Assembly (NCBI GenBank): GCA_042434945.1
Contig: CP170191.1
Location: 1,178,001 to 1,242,000, forward strand
Length of the DNA stretch: 64,000 bases
Direction of reading: 5' to 3'
Source: Escherichia hormaechei_A
GTDB taxonomy: Bacteria > Pseudomonadota > Gammaproteobacteria > Enterobacterales > Enterobacteriaceae
In this document: one piece after another, positions 59,891 to 64,000 of the stretch
How positions within the stretch are numbered: position 1 is the stretch's first letter
How the letters are laid out: each line of letters opens with the position of its first letter
The notes under the pieces: generated by a model
The model's database searches: none
The model's input: only the letters and a program-made list of their open reading frames with translations
What the model was told of the DNA's origin: nothing
Translations under genes and position numbers: made by a program

Positions 59891-60913
59891 ATGAAAAAAG
59901 TGTTATTGATAATCTTGTTATTGCTGGTGGTACTGGGTATCGCCGCTGGTGTGGGCGTCTGGAAGGTTCGCCATCTTGCCGACAGCAAATTGCTTATCAA
60001 AGAAGAGACGATATTTACCCTGAAGCCAGGGACCGGACGTCTGGCGCTCGGTGAACAGCTTTATGCCGATAAGATCATCAATCGTCCACGGGTTTTTCAA
60101 TGGCTGCTGCGTATCGAACCGGATCTTTCTCACTTTAAAGCCGGGACTTACCGCTTTACACCGCAGATGACCGTGCGCGAGATGCTGAAATTGCTGGAAA
60201 GCGGTAAAGAAGCACAGTTCCCTCTGCGACTGGTAGAAGGGATGCGTCTGAGCGATTACCTCAAGCAATTGCGTGAGGCCCCGTATATCAAGCATACGCT
60301 GAGCGATGATAAGTACGCCACCGTAGCGCAGGCACTTGAACTGGAAAACCCGGAGTGGATTGAAGGTTGGTTCTGGCCAGACACCTGGATGTATACCGCC
60401 AATACCACCGATGTCGCGTTACTCAAGCGAGCGCACAAGAAAATGGTGAAAGCGGTCGATAGCGCCTGGGAAGGGCGTGCGGACGGTCTGCCTTATAAAG
60501 ATAAAAACCAGTTGGTGACGATGGCATCAATTATCGAAAAAGAAACCGCCGTTGCCAGTGAACGCGATAAGGTTGCCTCAGTATTTATCAACCGTTTACG
60601 CATTGGTATGCGCCTGCAGACCGACCCGACCGTGATTTACGGGATGGGAGAGCGTTATAATGGCAAACTTTCTCGTGCAGACCTGGAAACGCCGACAGCG
60701 TATAACACCTATACCATTACCGGTCTGCCGCCAGGTGCGATAGCGACGCCGGGGGCGGATTCGCTGAAGGCTGCTGCGCATCCGGCAAAAACGCCGTATC
60801 TCTATTTTGTGGCCGATGGTAAAGGTGGTCACACGTTTAATACCAATCTTGCCAGTCATAACAAGTCTGTGCAGGATTATCTGAAAGTGCTTAAGGAAAA
60901 AAATGCGCAGTAA
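59891..60913 (+). CDS. mltG: Endolytic murein transglycosylase MltG
   Basis: 340 residues: one N-terminal membrane helix ([21 protein letters not shown]), a LysM-like part near 50-120, and the YceG domain with catalytic Glu218 in [26 protein letters not shown]. It cuts nascent glycan strands and is thought to set their length. Translationally linked to pabC and to tmk, which it overlaps by 11 bp. E. coli-like throughout. Confidence 0.96.
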
Positions 60914-61544
60914 GTATATCGTCATTGAGGGGCTGGAAGGCGCAGGCAAAACTACCGCGCGTAATGTGGTGGTTGAGACACTCGAGCAACTGGGTATCCG
61001 CGACATGGTTTTCACTCGGGAACCTGGCGGTACGCAACTTGCCGAAAAGTTAAGAAGCCTGGTGCTGGATATCAAATCGGTAGGCGATGAAGTCATTACC
61101 GATAAAGCCGAAGTTCTGATGTTTTATGCCGCGCGCGTTCAACTGGTAGAAACGGTCATCAAACCAGCTCTGGCTAACGGCACCTGGGTGATTGGCGATC
61201 GCCACGATCTCTCCACTCAGGCGTATCAGGGCGGCGGACGTGGTATTGACCAACATATGCTGGCAACACTGCGTGATGCTGTTCTCGGGGATTTTCGCCC
61301 CGACTTAACGCTCTATCTCGATGTTACCCCGGAAGTTGGCTTAAAACGCGCGCGTGCGCGCGGCGAGCTGGATCGTATTGAGCAAGAATCTTTCGATTTC
61401 TTTAATCGCACCCGCGCCCGCTATCTGGAACTGGCCGGGCAGGACAAGACCATTCGTACCATCGACGCGACGCAATCCCTTGAAGACGTTACGCGTGATA
61501 TTCAGCAGACCGTTACGCAGTGGCTACAGGAGCAGCAGGCATGA
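60903..61544 (+). CDS. tmk: Thymidylate kinase
   Basis: 213 residues. P-loop [11 protein letters not shown] at 10-20, DR in [19 protein letters not shown] near 95, and a LID with [13 protein letters not shown]. It phosphorylates dTMP. Up to about residue 176 it looks E. coli; the end ([35 protein letters not shown] in pieces) is another allele, so a junction lies near 61430. The stop overlaps the holB start (ATGA). Confidence 0.97.
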
Positions 61545-62545
61545 AATGGTATCCATGGTTGCGCCCACACTTTGAACAGCTGATCGGCAGCTATCAGGTT
61601 GGTCGGGGGCATCATGCGTTACTGATCCAGGCGCTGCCGGGAATGGGTGATGATGCGTTGATTTACGCCATCACCCGCTTTCTGATGTGCCAACAGCCGG
61701 AAGGACATAAAAGCTGCGGTAAATGCCGGGGTTGCCAGCTTATGCAGGCGGGCACGCATCCTGACTATTACACCCTCGAACCCGAGAAGGGCAAAAATAC
61801 GCTCGGTATCGACGCGGTGCGTGAGGTCAGTGAGAAACTGTACGAATATGCGCGTCTGGGGGGGGCGAAAGTGGTGTGGCTGAAAGACGCCGCGCTACTC
61901 ACGGAAGCCGCAGCCAACGCCCTGTTAAAAACCCTGGAAGAGCCGCCAGAGAATACCTGGTTTTTCCTCTCCTGCCGCGAGCCGGAACGCTTGCTGGCGA
62001 CGCTGCGCAGTCGCTGCCGTCTTCACCACCTCGCTGTCCCTCAGGAATCCTGGGCGCTCGCCTGGCTTGAGCGAGAAGTGACGGTGTCACCAGATGCGGC
62101 GCGCTCGGCGTTGCGCCTGTGCAGCGGTGCGCCTGCGGCTGCGCTGGCCTTATTGCAGCCGGAAGTGTGGTCCCAGCGTGAAACGCTATGTCGTGCGGTT
62201 GAATCAGCCCTCGACAGCCATGACTGGCTGAGCGTGCTGCCAGCGCTGAACAGCGATCAGGCTCCGGAACGGCTGCACTGGCTGGCCGCGCTGCTGCTGG
62301 ATGCGCTCAAAATCCAGCAGGGGGCGACGCTTCTGACTAACCCTGACGTGTGGGCGCTGGTCACCACGCTGGCGAATCGCCTGTCAGGGCAGTCGCTGCA
62401 CGCTATCCTTCATGATATCTGCCAGAGTCGTGAACAACTTTTGACGGTAACCGGTCTCAACCGCGAGCTTCTCATCACCGATCTTTTACTGCGTATTGAG
62501 CATTACCTGCAACCGGGCGTTGTGCTACCGGTTCCTCATCTTTAA
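61541..62545 (+). CDS. holB: DNA polymerase III delta' subunit
   Basis: 334 residues. AAA+ clamp-loader fold: sensor and zinc-binding cysteines in CQQPEGHKSCGKCRGCQLM near 50-68, then GIDAVREVSEKLYEY and LKTLEEPPENTWFFLSCREPERLLATLRSRC (the SRC motif). Delta' lacks a functional P-loop, as here (QALPGMGDDAL). ATG 61541 overlaps the tmk stop. GC-rich and diverged from E. coli, between two E. coli-like neighbours. Confidence 0.96.
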   Translation: MKWYPWLRPHFEQLIGSYQVGRGHHALLIQALPGMGDDALIYAITRFLMCQQPEGHKSCGKCRGCQLMQAGTHPDYYTLEPEKGKNTLGIDAVREVSEKLYEYARLGGAKVVWLKDAALLTEAAANALLKTLEEPPENTWFFLSCREPERLLATLRSRCRLHHLAVPQESWALAWLEREVTVSPDAARSALRLCSGAPAAALALLQPEVWSQRETLCRAVESALDSHDWLSVLPALNSDQAPERLHWLAALLLDALKIQQGATLLTNPDVWALVTTLANRLSGQSLHAILHDICQSREQLLTVTGLNRELLITDLLLRIEHYLQPGVVLPVPHL

Positions 62546-62555
62546 GAGAGACATC

Positions 62556-63353
62556 ATGTTTTTAGTCGACTCACACTGCCATCTCGATGGTCTGGATTAT
62601 GAATCTTTGCATAAGGACGTGGATGACGTTCTGGCGAAAGCCGCCGCACGCGATGTGAAATTTTGTCTGGCAGTCGCCACAACATTACCGGGTTATTTAC
62701 ATATGCGGGATCTGGTAGGCGAACGTGACAACGTCGTATTTTCTTGTGGCGTGCATCCACTCAACCAGAATGATCCCTACGATGTAGAAGATTTACGCCG
62801 TCTGGCGGCAGAAGAGGGTGTTGTAGCGCTGGGTGAAACCGGGCTGGATTATTATTACACGCCGGAAACTAAAGTACGTCAGCAAGAGTCCTTCATCCAT
62901 CATATCCAGATTGGTCGTGAACTGAACAAGCCGGTTATCGTCCATACCCGTGACGCCCGTGCCGATACGCTGGCAATTCTGCGCGAAGAAAAAGTGACGG
63001 ATTGCGGTGGCGTACTACACTGTTTTACAGAGGACAGAGAAACGGCGGGTAAATTACTGGATCTCGGATTTTACATCTCCTTTTCCGGCATTGTGACCTT
63101 CCGTAATGCGGAGCAACTGCGCGATGCTGCGCGTTATGTCCCCCTGGATCGGTTACTGGTGGAAACTGACTCACCTTACCTTGCGCCGGTACCGCATCGA
63201 GGAAAAGAGAATCAACCTGCGATGGTTCGTGACGTTGCAGAATACATGGCTGTGTTGAAAGGTGTTGCCGTTGAAGAACTGGCGCAGGTAACCACCGATA
63301 ACTTCGCCCGTCTGTTTCACATCGACGCTTCCCGCCTTCAATCCATCCGTTGA
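62556..63353 (+). CDS. ycfH: TatD-family metal-dependent hydrolase YcfH
   Basis: 265 residues. Metal ligands: DSHCHLDG (HxH) at 5-12, Glu in GETGLDYYY near 92, HTRDA near 128, HCFTED near 154 and TDSPYLAP near 203. TatD-type proteins are 3'-5' nucleases or D-aminoacyl hydrolases; the role of YcfH is not settled. It begins 10 bp after holB with GAGAG upstream. Looks identical to E. coli. Confidence 0.94.
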   Translation: MFLVDSHCHLDGLDYESLHKDVDDVLAKAAARDVKFCLAVATTLPGYLHMRDLVGERDNVVFSCGVHPLNQNDPYDVEDLRRLAAEEGVVALGETGLDYYYTPETKVRQQESFIHHIQIGRELNKPVIVHTRDARADTLAILREEKVTDCGGVLHCFTEDRETAGKLLDLGFYISFSGIVTFRNAEQLRDAARYVPLDRLLVETDSPYLAPVPHRGKENQPAMVRDVAEYMAVLKGVAVEELAQVTTDNFARLFHIDASRLQSIR

Positions 63354-63496
63354 ATGAGTTTTTTTAAAGCTCGTAATTAATGGCTAAAACGAGTAAAGTT
63401 CACCGCCGAAAATTGGGCGGTGAATAACCACGTTTGAAATATTGTGACATATGTTTTGTCAAAATGTGCAACTTCTCCAATGATCTGAAGTTGAAA

Positions 63497-63512
63497 CGTG
63501 ATAGCCGTCAAA
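63497..63512 (+). promoter_or_regulatory. CRP site of ptsG
   Basis: CGTGA, 6 bp, TCAAA matches the TGTGA-N6-TCACA pattern at the site known for E. coli ptsG promoter P1. Confidence 0.6.
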
Positions 63513-63527
63513 CAAATTGGCACTGAA

Positions 63528-63552
63528 TTATTTTACTCTGTGTAATAAATAA
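63528..63552 (+). promoter_or_regulatory. Mlc operator-like site of ptsG
   Basis: TTATTTTACTC then GTAATAAATAA form the AT-rich dyad typical of Mlc (DgsA) operators, which overlaps the expected P1 promoter. Confidence 0.6.
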
Positions 63553-63621
63553 AGGGCGCTTAGATGCCCTGTACACGGCGAGGCTCTCCCCCCTTGCCAC
63601 GCGTGAGAACGTAAAAAAAGC

Positions 63622-63650
63622 ACCCATACTCAGGAGCACTCTCAATTATG
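63622..63650 (+). promoter_or_regulatory. SgrS small-RNA target around the ptsG ribosome site
   Basis: ACTCAGGAGCACTCTCAATT just before ATG 63648 is the sequence that SgrS pairs with in E. coli to block ptsG translation and trigger RNase E decay under sugar-phosphate stress. AGGAG is inside the pairing region. Confidence 0.75.
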
Positions 63651-64000
63651 TTTAAGAATGCATTTGCTAACCTGCAAAAGGTCGGTAAATCGCTGATGCT
63701 GCCGGTATCCGTACTGCCTATCGCAGGTATTCTGCTGGGCGTCGGTTCCGCGAATTTCAGCTGGCTGCCCGCCGTTGTATCGCATGTTATGGCAGAAGCA
63801 GGCGGTTCCGTCTTTGCAAACATGCCACTGATTTTTGCGATCGGTGTCGCCCTCGGCTTTACCAATAACGATGGCGTATCCGCGCTGGCCGCAGTTGTTG
63901 CCTATGGCATCATGGTTAAAACCATGGCCGTGGTTGCGCCACTGGTACTGCATTTACCTGCTGAAGAAATCGCCTCTAAACACCTGGCGGATACTGGCGT
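63648..64000 (+). CDS. ptsG: PTS glucose transporter EIICB, N-terminal part
   Basis: 117 codons before the window ends. [33 protein letters not shown] is the amphipathic start and first helix of EIICB-Glc; helix 2 and the loop [32 protein letters not shown] follow. The protein takes up and phosphorylates glucose using phosphate from EIIA-Glc. Control signs upstream: CRP and Mlc sites and the SgrS target. Looks identical to E. coli so far. Confidence 0.97.

Overview
This window is enterobacterial chromosome. Its gene order is that of the Escherichia coli 23-25 min region: serX, ghrA, ycdXYZ, curli, ymdAB, opgCGH, yceK/msyB, mdtG, lpxL, trhO, yceIJO, solA, bssS, dinI, pyrC, yceB, mdtH, rimJ, yceH, mviM, murJ, flgNMA, flgBCDEFGHIJKL, rne, rluC, yceF, yceD, rpmF, plsX, fabHDG, acpP, fabF, pabC, mltG, tmk, holB, ycfH, ptsG. 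Many proteins are only moderately similar to E. coli and look like an Enterobacter cloacae-complex or Lelliottia-type backbone.

Layout. (1) 1-3.6 kb: two copies of tRNA-Ser(GGA) and a structured repeat bracket a small accessory cassette of pirin, isochorismatase-family hydrolase and LysR regulator. (2) 3.8-6.7 kb: ghrA and ycdXYZ. (3) 6.8-11.2 kb: curli operons csgDEFG and csgBAC, divergent around a ~740-bp control region. (4) 11.4-18.6 kb: ymdA, ymdB, osmoregulated periplasmic glucan genes opgC/opgGH, yceK, msyB. (5) 18.7-33 kb: transporters, lipid A acylation, tRNA modification, SOS gene dinI, pyrimidine synthesis, ribosomal acetyltransferase and lipid II flippase. (6) 33-44.6 kb: rod/hook/hook-associated flagellar genes with class-3 promoters. 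(7) 44.6-46.9 kb: an MFS transporter/LysR pair between flgL and rne. (8) 46.9-50 kb: RNase E. (9) 50.6-62.5 kb: rluC, rpmF and the fatty acid synthesis cluster, then pabC, mltG, tmk, holB. (10) 62.5-64 kb: ycfH and the start of ptsG with its glucose-control leader.

The most unusual property is mosaicism. Segments whose proteins match E. coli K-12 almost residue for residue, as far as I can recall those proteins, alternate with Enterobacter-like segments. The switches often fall inside genes (rimJ, murJ, flgE, flgJ, tmk). Several E. coli-like segments carry many single-base insertions and deletions: ycdZ, csgG, csgF, csgE, the opgH 3' end, yceK, msyB, the mdtH 5' end, flgD, flgH and flgJ. The net length change of each gene equals the sum of the indels I can point to, so these look like isolated base-level errors, not decaying genes. 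The simplest reading is a chimeric consensus from a mixed E. coli/Enterobacter read set. Real inter-species recombination is the alternative. I see no CRISPR array, transposase, prophage or defence system. The nearest thing to an undescribed element is the serX-associated repeat and the cassette it brackets.
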